Origin: Tetrahymena thermophila SB210
Taxonomy: Eukaryota; Ciliophora; Oligohymenophorea; Hymenostomatida; Tetrahymenidae
DNA: 64,000 bases
Assembly (NCBI RefSeq): GCF_000189635.1
Contig: NW_002476570.1
Coordinates: forward strand, 558,001-622,000
Direction of reading: 5' to 3'
Part shown: positions 40,420-54,000 of the stretch, one piece after another
Layout of the letters: every line of letters starts with the position of its first letter
Position numbering within the stretch: position 1 is the first letter of the stretch
The notes under the pieces: model-generated
Told to the model about the DNA's origin: nothing
The model's database searches: none
What the model saw: the letters and a program-made list of their open reading frames with translations, nothing else
Position numbers and translations under genes: made by a program

Positions 40420-43400
40420 ATGATAAGTTAAATTAAAAAGTTGTTAATTTTATAGTGTTTAACTTTTTATATTTTAGTATAAGAAGTTTATTGCTAAAAT
40501 TGTTAGAGTGCAGAGATTTATGATTTTGTAAAACAGTAATGCTTAAAATGTTTTGGAACTTGTGAGACTTGTAACGGGTTGACTTAAAATAATTGCTTGT
40601 AGTGTAAGAATAATTATTTAAGATATTCATCTGATAATAGCTGTTAATAAGAATGTAAAAAGGGAATGTATTTTAACTAAAAAACAAGTACTTGTGACTA
40701 TTGCAAAGTATTTGGATGTGATTTATGCAATTCAAATGAGTAATGTGTTCAATGTAGCGAAAATTTAATTGTTGATAAGTAATAAGGATGTATTTTAAAT
40801 GATAATATTTGTGATTAATAATAATATTACTCAGTTTCTTCCAGATAATGTACTTATGATTGCAGTAAAAATGAAATAAAAGATTAAAAAACAAAATTTT
40901 GTGTACCTATTTAGAATTGTAACTACTTCCAAGAAACTGAAAAAATCAATTTCTTTGAAAGAAGTCCTTTAATGAGCATTTTAGATAATAAATACTTCAT
41001 ATTAGCAGATTTTCTTTGTTAATTCTACCTCTATGATTTAAATCTAAATACAATTAATAATAAATTGTTAATTTAAAATGCATAAGTAAAAACTATCAAT
41101 TATGGCCCTTAAAATTTTGTTGATAGAAATGTTGTAGGGTGCCAAACTATATAAAAAACGATCGGTTTTAACTTTTTAACAAATAAAATAGAATTTGAGT
41201 TAAGCACTTAATAAAATATATAATATAGCCTCTTTAAAGTTTATGTAGAGTACCACTTGTTAGTTTTGCAGAATAATTAAGGAGGATTTGTAATTTATGA
41301 CTACATAGAATAATAGATAGTTTATAGTGAAGAAAACAAATACTAGCTGTCATAATTTGAATTGATAAATACTTCTAAATAGATTTTTATCTGTTCGTAC
41401 TTCAAGAATTCATATGTAATTTTAAATTTTATTTTATTTATTAATTATATTTACATTTATAAATTAATAGGTATATCAAAATGCAAATCTTTATTTAAAA
41501 CAACAAAATAAAATGATTGAGTTAGAATTATTATTTGTCTAATTTAGTATTATTAATTTAGAAAATATGGTTTTTTTTGCTATAAATTAGATTGAAAGCT
41601 AAGGTTACTTTTTGTAAATTGACGAAAGAAATTTATCAGTTAATATAATAAATTAAATGTAATTAGATACTATGTATTAATTTTTTTAGAACTAAGATTT
41701 AAATTTAGTTTGTATTTAGGGAAAATAATAAATCAGTGTTTTTTACTTATAAAATGATAAAGTTGTAAATATAGCAAAAATAACTAATGATCTAGCTTCA
41801 TATGCTTAACTTATTACATTCTATTAGCAATAAAATTAGAATTAACCAACAATAGTTATGATCATCTCAAACAACATTATCATTTATTAATAATTAAGCT
41901 ATAATTAATACAACGAATTTTAACTATCTAAAATTAATTAACATTAATTATATTTAGATAAGATATTAGTTTCTCAAACTTTAAGTATTATTGGTAACTA
42001 AATAATATATATTTTAAATAATAATAACTAGATCTTTTCATTTTAATTCTAGATAATTGATGATAAAATTTAAAAAATTAATATTATATCATCAATCAAA
42101 CAAAGCTAAGAAATAAAATTATATGATGATTCTCCATTTTAGGCATATTCAGTTAATAGCAATATACTTACACTTATAAATAATAACCTAATCAGATATG
42201 ATTTATTTAACCAAATATAATTTTACTTATACAATTTATAATATTTCCAAATTAAAAGAAGCAAAATAAGACCTATTTTATAAATAGATAATCCTTTATT
42301 TCATAAATCTCAAATGTATTTGGGATTTAATCTAATGCTTTTTACTTTCTAAATTTCACTAAACTAATGTTAGATATTAATAAAAGATATTTTGCTTGAA
42401 TAAATAATTTTCAATTTATTTGATTAATGCTTTACTTCTGTATCAACTATTGAAACTTTTTATATTTAATAATATGGACTTCTCTTTTAAAAATAGCCAT
42501 TTGGTTTATATGATATCAAAAATAATTCTAAAGTAGCTCAATTCTATAAATTTGATGTAGATTAATCAAGAAATATATCATTCTATAATTATAAAAACTA
42601 GAAGTTACTATTTATTGATAAAAATGGAAATTTTTTTGGATTTGACCTTAATTCTTTTTAAAAAGAATCATATTACAGCAGCTAAATTAAATTAGTTACT
42701 GCCTTACTATAATCTACCATATATAGAGACAGTGATCTAGAAAAGTAGGTTGTCTCTATAAATGATTCAATATACTTAATTATAAACAATTAGTTAATTT
42801 AAGAATTCTAACTACCCACTTATTAAATAAATGACTCTAGTTCACTCTAAATAGATTATTAAAACATAGATTTTAGCTACTTAATTTACTAAGGATAAAT
42901 TATTATTGTCAAAGGTAATGAAATAAAAATATACAACCAACAATTAGTTTTAACCAAAATAATTACAACTCCATTTGACTAAAGTACAAAATACCCATTT
43001 ATTATAGATGATTTTATATTTTTTATGAGCTCAAACTTTTTATACCGCTTTGATTTAGTTTCACTACAAGCATCTAAGTTACCAATAAATAAGATAATAT
43101 ATTATTATGTGAAGATATTTAAAAACTAGGAAATAGTTATAATTAGTTAATATGTCATTTAATATAAGTTATTTATTTTATTAAATACTGAGGATTTTAA
43201 AAATGAATCCACATTTTTATCAAAAGCTGATGATTAAGTCTATTTTATGAAGAGTGATTACCTGATAAAAATGGCAAAAAATATTTTTAATAATCCAATA
43301 GTATCTATTGATCCAAAATAAAATTATTAAACATTAATTTATTATTGGCTTGATGAAAATTTATAGTACAGTTATACCTTTGACATAAACAAGAGTTAGA

Positions 43401-46400
43401 TTGTAAAAACAAATGTTTTGAAGAGTTAAATTGAAAATGCATTCAATTTTTATGAAACTTATACTAATTTATTCGTTGATGCATAAAATGATGTATTTAT
43501 TTATTTATAAAGCGATGGATCTCTAAAACTCTTTAATTCTCAGCTAAATAGTGGTTAGGTAACTTTGGTACAAAAGTTTTCTGATATCAATAGAATAGAA
43601 ATATGTTTTTATTAAAAACAAATAATTGTTTAGACATCTAAAAATCAAATTTTTGTATACAACGTAATTTAGATTTAATTATTTTCTTATCGTTATTTTA
43701 AATATAATTTAAAATATAAAAGTATTTAGGAAACAATAATGGTATTTTTTTAGATTTAAGTGATATTTCACCACTTATTAGCTAAAAACAACCTCTAAGG
43801 TTTTAACTGTAATGCTAGAATAATCTTATTTACACTGAGTCGCCTGTAGTCAAACTATTTAACTTAATAGATGGATCAATTAGTTCTTTTTAATTGGTAT
43901 ATTTTTTAATAAATTTTTTAACCTATTTAATTAATTTTTTTATTATTTAGTCTAATTACTTATAATACAAAAATTATTTGGGTTCTAGTCCTATCATAGA
44001 TATATAAAATAAGCTAATAATATATCCTCACAGTTATCTTAGCTAATATTATTAGAAAGGTAACTAAATAATAGAATAATAATTATATAGTTATGCTTCT
44101 TCTTTTACTGAAATGTATTATGATATTTAAAATAATTTCTTGATAGTGTTAAATGGAAATGATAATACTATTACAGTTGTTGACTATAACTAAGCTTTAC
44201 AAAAATATAAGTACAATATTTAATCAAATTTCAATAAAAAATTAACTTGCTTTATTCCTTAATATAATTTAATAATTGTAATTGACCCAACTCCTTAAGT
44301 ATATAGTTACAATTATCTCAAAAATGTTACAAATATTGTACCAATTTACTTTAATGAAATTTAGTAAATTTTACCAGACATTAACAATAATTTTATCTAC
44401 ATTTTAACCCAATAATCTGTTCATGCCTTTAAATTCCCTTAAATAATCTACTATGAGACTTTGAATGATAATTTCAATGAAAATAACTCAAAAATTGATA
44501 AAGCACTACTATCAACATAAATAAATACTTTATTTGTAGTTAGGTAAGATTAAGTGATCTTAGCTTATGATTTAATAGAATGTTTGATATAATAAGAAAA
44601 GAGCTTAATAAATTAAATCTAAATTCAATTTATCTAGTTTAATAACTATATTGTTACATACAATTTGTAAACTAGTTGTTTGCTTCTATTTAAAGATAGA
44701 CTCTTTCAGGATCAGCTCTTGATAGATTTAGCATTTTTCACATTGCAGAAATGTGATTTATTTAAGATTGATGAACAAAGTTTAATTTTCATAACACCTT
44801 TCAGAATCTTTAATATTTAAATAAACTTTTAGAAAAATATTTTTTAAGTTATTGATCAATTAGAAATAAATTAATCATACTCTGATGCCTTATTTGATTT
44901 TTTCAATAAAATCTTAATATTAACTGATTATTAGACAAAATAAGTCTATTTTTATAATATAAATAGTCAGAGCTTGGTATTTTTTGACAATTTGTAAAGC
45001 AATTTCTAGTAAATATTAATCCAAAATAATAATATTATATACACTTTTGGAAACTTAATTACTTCTATAAATATAAATACAAGATAAAATAACCAATTAA
45101 AACTAGATAACACAAATATTACTTATATGGTGAAGTTAAGTTCTAATTAAACTAAATAATTAGATGATATTTTTGAAAATATTAACTAATCAAATTATAA
45201 TGATAATACAAATGAAAGCTTAATTTTTATAGTAAAAAATGAAGAAAAAACCATATATATAATTGATGCTTCTTAACTTATTGTGATTAATTAGGCTAAA
45301 CTAGATTACAAAATTATTAATGTTGTTGTTGATTGGAAAAGGAGAATTATTTTCTGTGTTTCAAATATATCATTTACTTATATTTATGATTTTGGTTTAA
45401 AATTAATATCTTAGATTAAGAATCCTTGCCTTGTAAGTGCTAAAATATTTTTCGATGATCAATTAATTTACTCAGTTTGTCCAAATTCAGTTTATTTTTA
45501 TAATTAGCTCACTTTAGTTAAATAAGAATATCAGATTAATACAGGGTTTACTAGTATTGAATATATTAAGTCGTTTAACTCATAAAATACATTTATCTTA
45601 TTAGAACAAGACTCAGTTTACATATTACAAGTTTAATAAAGTGGTATCTAAATTTTGTTTTAGAAAAATAAATAAAGAATCTATATTTAAAATGCAAGTA
45701 TAATTTTTGATGAAAACAATTAAAAATATTTCTAAATAGAAGGAATATCATGGACTGATATTATATATTATTTAATTCCTTACTAACCTTAAGATATATG
45801 TACATATAATTTAGGTTTGGAAAATCAAAATATGAGTTCTTATTAAATTCAAAAGATATAATAAAATGCCAAATTTTCAAATCAAATAGTAGCCAAAGTG
45901 TAAATTTAATTATAAAATAATTCCTAAATAAGCAAATTTATGGATTTACAATAGTAAGATATTAAAATATAAGTTGTATTTTATACATAAAATTACAATA
46001 CAATAATCTGGAATGATGGAAGTATTGTTGACGATCCGAATATAAGCGAGCTAGTAATTCATGATGCCTTGCTAAATGTTACAGATAATCTTACATTGAA
46101 CTAAAATAATAATATTGAGGAATTACTTTTATACAATTTAAATATAATTAGCATATAAAATTAAGTTTTTTTAGAAAATATTCAAAAAGTAATATTTTCA
46201 AATCTAACTATTTAATAATTCACAAGTTAACTTTAAAATTCTTAATAACCCTTGATAATTTTTAAAAACTGCAGTGAAGTTATATTTAAAAATATCAACA
46301 TAAATTATGTTAACCTAAATAATTAAACATTATTCCAATTTGAAAATTGTACAAATTTAATGCTAAATAATGTAAATGTAACTCATTCTATTTTTAGTTC

Positions 46401-49400
46401 TCTCATTAAAATAAATGGATCAGGTTAAATCAATTTAAATCAAATAAATCTAAAAAATATAACTAATTATTCTTAAAGTTTAATAATAGCTGTTGTTGTA
46501 GAATAAATAAAAATTAGTACTTTAAGTATTTAACAAACAAATAAAAACTAAATTTTTAGCTTTTTAGGATGTAATATTGTTTAATTGAGCCAAATAGTAG
46601 TTATAAACGTTCAAGATATTATACTTTTTTTAACTTAACCCTATCAAAAAGTATTAATATATCCTATTAGCAATCTTAAAATTGAATTGCTCAACGTTAC
46701 TGATTCTTAAAATGTTAGTTTTTTAATACAAGCAAATTAAACTTAAATTTTTAATTCACATTTTAATAACATAAATTAAACAACTACAAATCTAATAAAC
46801 TCTTAGCTCTCTAATATCGAAATAGTAGAGTGTTATTTTTAGAACATAAATTTAAGTGAAGGGTATTCAAATCTTAAACTAATAAACTTTAATAATCTAT
46901 TAATATAAAAATCAAATTTTTAAGGGCACATAGGAAATTAGATTTATCTACTAAATTAAAATGATGGATTTTCAATATTATTTATTAATTTAAAATTATA
47001 AGACAATATATCGAATTAATAAAGTATTATTATGATTAATTTTGCATAAAAGTTAACTATTTAAAGTAGTGAATTTATAAACTAAATATCTAACCAAAAT
47101 GGAGGCGCATTAAATATTTAAAATACTGATTAGTTGAATATTATAGATTCTAAATTTTAGATAAACTAATCTATTTTAGGAAATGGAGGTTCTTTGTTTC
47201 TCTATTAAATTTAAAATTTATCGATTTCTAACTGTAAATTCCTTGAGAATCAAACATAAAGTTAATCAGGTGGAGCTGTGTATTTAGATTAAAATTAATT
47301 AAAGACTACTACTTCCTCTATAATAAATAGTAACTTCTAAAAAAATAAGGCAATCTAAGGATTAGGAGGTGCTATTTTTATAAACAACTGTGATTTAAAT
47401 TTAAAAAACACAAATATATTGAATAATAAAGCAGCTATAGGTGGAGGAATATACTATTAATACATGATACCAGATATTATTTAACGTAATTTAGTTTTAC
47501 TTAATAATAATACAGTAAAAGATAATTAATGTATTTTGTATGGTTAAAATATTGGTTCAACACTAAGAAAGATAGAGTTATATTAAATAAATAATCCTTA
47601 ATTTATTGTAGAAAGAGGTGATTAATAATAGGTTGAGTCCATTATTGTTAGCAATTTTAGGAGCGGTGATTATATGTTCATTGATGATATTTAAATTTTA
47701 GATGAAGAAAATCAATACTTTAAGTACAATCCCTTACTAAGTTATAGTCAAAGTGTAAATGAAATAATTTAATAAACAACTATGACAATAAATATATAAG
47801 CAAAAAGTGAAAAAATGAATATATTTGGAGGAAATATTGCCACCTTTTAGAAAGGAAAGTTTTCTTTTAATATTAGTCTTTCTTATATTCCTAATCAAAG
47901 CTCGACTCTTTAAATACAGTCTTAGATAATTCCTCCTCTCTATAATTCTAAGGGAATTTTATTTCTTTCTTAAAAGTAATTATCTTTGAATTTCAAAGTC
48001 GATTTTAGAAAATGTATAATTGGAGAAATTCAAAAAGATTTTTTTTCTTCAATTATTTGTGATCAATGTCCTGATGGAAAATATTCTCTTAGCCTAAATG
48101 ATCAAAGTTGTTAAATATGTCCTTCATCTGCAGTATCATGTTAAGGATCTATAATATAAGTAAAGAATGGGTTTTGGAGAAAAAATAACTAAACCAATTA
48201 AATTCTATATTGTTAAAATGCCCCAAATAACTGCCAACCTTAAAATATAGAGTCAAAAGTAAGTATTAAATTTTAATATAAATTAAAAATTTTTAAACTA
48301 ACTTTTAATATTTAAAAAAAAAATCAATTAAATTCTTTAAATCATAGAATTTTAATTAAATTTTTTATAATAGTTTGGATGTGCAGTTGGATATGTTGGT
48401 CCTTTGTGTGAATAATGTGATTTTTTGGGTGATGTTTGGGGATAAAGATACTCTACTATTTTCTATACATTTAAGTGTTCAAAGTGCTCTGATACTTTAA
48501 TACTTTCAGGTATCTCATAAGTAATATTTTTAGTGGTGTTAACTTTGTACATATACGCTTGCAATAGAAAGATTATTAATTCAGTAGAAAGAGAATTATA
48601 AAACTATTATCTGAAAATGATGGGTCTTATTTATCTCAATAATTCTGGTAAATATTAGTTAATTTAAAGCTATTTTAATTTTTTTTATATCAGTCTATAA
48701 GGCTAATTCTACTGTATATTCAAAGATTTTGATTGATCATTTACAAATAATATCTATTTTAAGTAGTATTTCCTTCTAATTTCCTACTTTAATTTAAATT
48801 TCTTCTAATGTTGGAGGAAACCCTTTGGTGATTTAAACAAACATGTTTGATTGCTTTTACCCTAAAAATATTAATATACCAAAGTGGTTTGCTAAAGTAA
48901 TTTGCTCATTAAGTCTGCCTTTTGTCATTTACATTCTTAATTACCTTATAAATATTTTTTAACAAGTAGTTTACAAGTAAAATACTCATTCTAGGTATAA
49001 GAAAACTACAATGATTTTCTTTTATTTCTATTTCTATCCATCCATTTTATTTATCTTAATCAAATCAATAAATTGTATAAATATTGGAGATGAGAAATAT
49101 GCATAAATAGACACTTTAATAGGTTGTAGGAATTTCTCTGATCACTTTATTTATAATTTATTATTTAGCTTTCCAGCAATATTTGTGATGTGTATTGCTC
49201 TCCCTCTTTTCTTGATTTATAAAGTGAGACAAAATATAAATTAAAATCTCAATAAAATACAAAAGAGTTCTTACTAGTTTATTTATGAACCTTATAAGAA
49301 TTAATACTACTACTGGGAATTTATAAGATTATTTTACAAGAGTTCTGTTATGATTTCTTCAATACTTTTATAAGAATCCTTATCCTTGAAAGTAATTAAT

Positions 49401-50341
49401 TTTATTAAATAAAATTAAATTTTACCAAATTATATTTTTAAAATATTAAAATCAGACTTGCATAATAAATCAAATTCTAATATTATACAATTACTTCTAA
49501 ATGAAGGTCAGTCCATTTACTAACAAGTTTCATAATGAATTAGAAACTTAATCTATACTAATAAGTATTTCAACTCTAAATTTTTGTTTAGCATAGTCTT
49601 TGCTGATTGATGAATTCTATACTCCAATCATAATATTTTAATTCTTAATTATAATCTTAAACTTCAATTTTATATTTAAGACACTATTTTTAACTTTTGT
49701 AAGACCTATTCCTGCTATGAAAGAAAATAGAAATATAATTTAATAATGTTTGTATAGTCTAAAAACATAATACCCATCATTATTTACCTTTATATAAATA
49801 GACTATAAAATAAAATTTTCTACAGCTTTGAAAATCAAAAAACTAAAGTCCAAATTAAAAATTTATATTGAAATTGGAAATGAAAAATTTAGCGTCTATT
49901 AGACTTAACAAAAATAATAATAGTCTTCGATACCTACCTAACTAAAATCACCAAATAATTAGTTTAGAATATCATTCTTTAGTTAATAAATTGAAAATGA
50001 AACTATAAATACAGAGTTTGAAAATTTAAAGCAGCCTTATTAGCCTTAAACTCTACAGAATAAATATTAGCTTTAAGCAAAGTTCAAATAATAAGGTATA
50101 TTTAATTTTTAAAGAGTTTTTAAAATATAAATATAATTAAAATAGAATCATCTTTAGGCAGGTAAGATATATTTGATTTTTAGAGTCCACAAAAATAGAA
50201 TCATTTCTAATTCAGATTACTAAATCTTAAAGGTAAATAAAAATTAATTGAAATACTTTATTTTATTAAAATTATTTTATTGTACTAGATCAATAAACTG
50301 ATGAAAGTATATTAAAATAAAATGATAAAAGTATGAATTGA
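40420..50341 (+). CDS. Giant surface protein C (type 1): Cys-rich, beta-helix, multipass
   Basis: Encodes 3,140 residues in nine exons: 40420-41415, 41471-43663, 43723-43896, 43951-48258, 48374-48647, 48694-49391, 49456-50095, 50146-50232 and 50289-50341. The sum is 9,423 nt, in frame. The signal peptide begins MISQIKKLLILQCLTFYI. Domain order is as in gene A, its closest copy: N-terminal CxxC knots (CLKCFGTCETCNGL), propeller-like region, beta-helix repeats around 47,100-47,460, EphR-like and EGF-like modules, multipass domain and Gln-rich tail. Similarity to A is uneven. Long stretches around 45,020-45,350 and 47,620-48,240 are nearly identical to A, while other parts carry many amino-acid changes. 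Exon lengths differ from A by whole codons only, which argues for purifying selection on the reading frame. Confidence 0.87.
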
Positions 50342-50710
50342 TTATTTAATTTGTATTAATTTATAAATTATATATTAAGTAAATATTTTTTTTAAATAAT
50401 AATATTTTCATTTAATTACACTTTAATATTAATTTAGCTTACAAAATAGGATGCAAGTTTATTTTTTTAAACTAACTCTTTAATTTCATTGTTATAAAAG
50501 CTTTTTAGTCTTAATTTAAGATAAGAATAAATAAACATATTTTACCATTTAAATATTTAAAAATAAAATTAAAGTAGAAAATTTAAGATATATTTTAATA
50601 TATTTATCTTCAAGGTAAAAGTTTCTAATAAATAAAAAAGTTAACTAAAAATTTTTTTCTCTTCTTTAAAAATTTTATTTCCCAATATTATTTACTATAT
50701 AAAAAATCAC

Positions 50711-50756
50711 CCAATCCGATCTAGATTAAATCGGAATCGAATCGATATCTGATCGA
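50711..50756. repeat. CG-containing island with short inverted repeats
   Basis: In DNA otherwise nearly free of CG, this segment has a cluster of CGAT/ATCG motifs. TCCGAT at 50,715-50,720 pairs with ATCGGA at 50,730-50,735 around a 9-nt loop. Further ATCGAATCGAT and CTGATCGA words follow. It could form a short hairpin or be a binding site. It is absent from the matching interval between A and B. Confidence 0.6.
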
Positions 50757-50859
50757 AATTTTAGGATTAACTCAGCTCTAATATTTGAATTTAAAAGTAG
50801 AAAACTATTTATTACTTCTATTTTCATTCTTTGACTAGAGATCATATTTAAATTATTAT

Positions 50860-51069
50860 TAGATGATAATTAATTTAAATATATATAGATTTTTTATTTG
50901 ATGGAGGACTATACATTTGAATTTTATATTATTTAAAATTACTGAAAGTTTTTTGCCTTTTATTAACTGAGTTGAGTGAATTTTTGATTGATATTATTAA
51001 ATCTAAAATTCTATTGGTTAACTTTTGATTATAATTAATTAAATTAAAAAAAAGGCAAAAAATTAATAT
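50860..51069 (+). promoter_or_regulatory. Conserved leader of type 2 genes, copy before gene D
   Basis: Closely matches 62,050-62,263 before gene E and more loosely 28,440-28,672 before gene B. Shared words include TTTTATTTGATGGAGGA, TATACATTTGAATTTTAT, TATTAACTGAGTT and ATTAAATCTAAAATTCTATT, then the A-run with AAGGCAAAAA before the ATG. It is likely promoter and 5' leader. Confidence 0.55.
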
Positions 51070-54000
51070 ATGATGAATCAAAGAAGCAAATATTCTTTCA
51101 CAAAACTTTTAACTTTTTATATTTATATATAAATAGTTTTTAGTTAAAACTGTCTTAATGATGGAGAAATCTATGATTTTGTATCATAGAAATGTCTAAA
51201 ATGTGATGATCATTGTAACACATGTAGTGGATTAACTTAAAATGATTGCTTGACTTGCATGAATAACTATTATAGATAGGGAGTTGATAATTCTTGCAAA
51301 GAAAAATGCGGTTTGGGAATGTATATAAACCAAAAAACAAATACATGCGATATTTGCTCAGTGTTGGGTTGTGATTAATGTCTTTAAAATTAAAGGTGCA
51401 TTAAATGCACTGATAATTTGAAATTAGATGAAAAATCTGGATGTCTCTTAAATGATAATACATGCGATTAATAATAATACTATTCATTATTTTAAAAGTA
51501 ATGCTCTTATTAATGCAGCAAAAATGAAATAAAAGATTAAAATACATAATTGTGTGTCCCGATTTAAAATTGCAACTATTTCCAAGAAATGCAAAAAAAG
51601 GATTTTTTCTAATCGATTTCAGTACAGACCTTTATTGATAACGGATTTCTATTAATGGGGGATTCTACATGTTAGTTCTACCTTTACAATTTAAATCTTG
51701 AGACTGTTTATTCAAATTTATTAGTTTAAAATCCACTAGATAAAACAATTGTTTATGGTTCATCAAATTTTTATGACAGAAATGTAGGAGGATGTTAAAC
51801 AAAGCAAAAATTAATTGGATTCAATTTTTTAACTTATAAAATAGAATTCGAAATAAGTAATGAATTTAATATTTTTTATAGTCTTTACTAACTAGATGTA
51901 GAGAATCATCTATTAGTTTTACAGAAGAATTAAGGAGGTTTTACATTTTTTGACTATTTAAATAATGAATAGATTCTCATAGAAACAAGTAATTTATATA
52001 TTTTTTAATATATGAGCATAAATTCTTCTTAGCAAATTTATTTGTATCAGAGCACTAATATTTAAAATGTAAATTTTTAATTTAAAATTTAATAGTTGAT
52101 ACATTTGTTTTTAATTTAAAGGAAATTTAAAGTGCTGTGCTTTATTTTAGAAAAGAAAATAAAATAATTAAATTTGATCAAAAATTTCGCTCTATATATG
52201 TTGCAAACCTCTAAAATATGATTTTTTTTGCTACTGATTCTAAATAATAAGGATATTTTTTTCAATTTGATTAAGCATTGCTATCAACTAAAATAATCTT
52301 AGAAATAAATATTGATTACAGCTCTTAATATTTTTTTGATGAGGACTAAAAGTTATTTTATATTTAAGGACATACTAATTCAATAGTATATTATATTCAA
52401 AAAGATAATGTTCTACCTATCTATAAAATTATTAATGATATTAAATCTATTTCTTTAGCATTTACTTTTTATTAATAATAAAATACTAATTAAACTTCAA
52501 TAATCGTGGCTTTTGCAAATTTAATAGTATTTGACTAATTAAATTATTAATAATACAAAGAAAGTTAATTATCAGCTATTTTAAAGTATAGTTTTGATTT
52601 AAATAAAGATTTTTTATCATCAATGTCTTTAATAGTTATGAAGAATTAGGTCTTTTATATCTTAAATAATAATAATTAAATTTTTTATATTGAATTTGAA
52701 ATAAATGATTAGAATTTGGAAATGAAAAAAATAATTACATCAAATAAACAAAGCTAAGAAATAATTTTATAAAATGATTACATATTTAAGTTATAAAAAA
52801 GTGATAGTAATACTTGCATTTTAGTTGATTTAAATCAATTATAATTTGATTTGGTGACTTATATCACATACTATTTGTATAATTTATAAAACTTTTAAAT
52901 TAAAAGAAGTTTTATAAGATCTTATTAAGATATTTTTTTATCTTAAATTAAGTAGCGTTAAATGTATTTAGGAAATAATAAGCATCTTTATTCTGTATTG
53001 ATTCAAAGTTCCTTGTGTTAAATCATAATAAAAGATATTTTACTTGGATAAATCATTTTTAATATCAATGATAAATGCTTTTCTAATTTATCATAAGTTG
53101 ATACTTTTTACTTTGAATAACCAGGATATCTTTTTTAGAGATAACCTTTCACTTTGTATAATACCATTCTGAATTTTAAAGTGAAAGAATTCTATCAATT
53201 TGACGACACATATGCAATAACGGTGACTTTCTTTACTTTTTAAAATAAAAAATTGCTTTTTATAGATTAAAAAGGATAATTTTTTGGATTTGACCTTATT
53301 AATTTAAAGCAAGAATTTTATATAAATAACGAAAATACACTTGTAAATAGCTTACTTTTTTCAAATAATCTTTTAAATGGCGAAGTTAGATAGTTACCAG
53401 CATCTTTAAATAACTCTATTTATTTAATTATTAATAATTAATTAATTTAGGAATTCCAATTAGATATAAAGTCAATCAACAATAGTAATTAAATTTAATT
53501 AGATTATGTAAATACAGTTTTCTAGTGCATTCTTTATTAAGGATAAATTCTTATTATCATTAATAAAGAAATTCGAGTTTACAATTAATAATTACTACTG
53601 ATTAATAAAATAATTATTCCATTTGATTATCTAACAAAAATTAATGTCTTTAATATTGATAGATTTTTATTTTTTATTGGCTCAAGCTTTTTTTACTAAT
53701 TTGATTTAATTTAGCTCAAGACAAATTAATTGCAAATAATAATATCAAAATCTGCTCCTACAATCTTATATGAAAATTAAGAAATATTAATAATTGGAAA
53801 ATTTGTTATTCAATATAGGCTTTTTATCTTATTAAATACTTAGACTTTTGAGCATACTAATAATCTATTATCAAATATAAATGACTTAACATATTTTAGA
53901 ATATAAGATAATATTTTAAAAATGGCTAAAAATATTTAAAATATTCCAATATCAAATATAGATTAAAGGTAAAATAATTATGTACTAATTAAAACTTGGT

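Larger units (their letters stand above)
50342..51069. other. Intergenic region between genes C and D
   Basis: The first 180 bp correspond to the 3' flank of gene A. The last 210 bp are the conserved leader of type 2 genes. In between is a small island with CG dinucleotides, listed separately. No coding sequence is seen. Confidence 0.55.
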
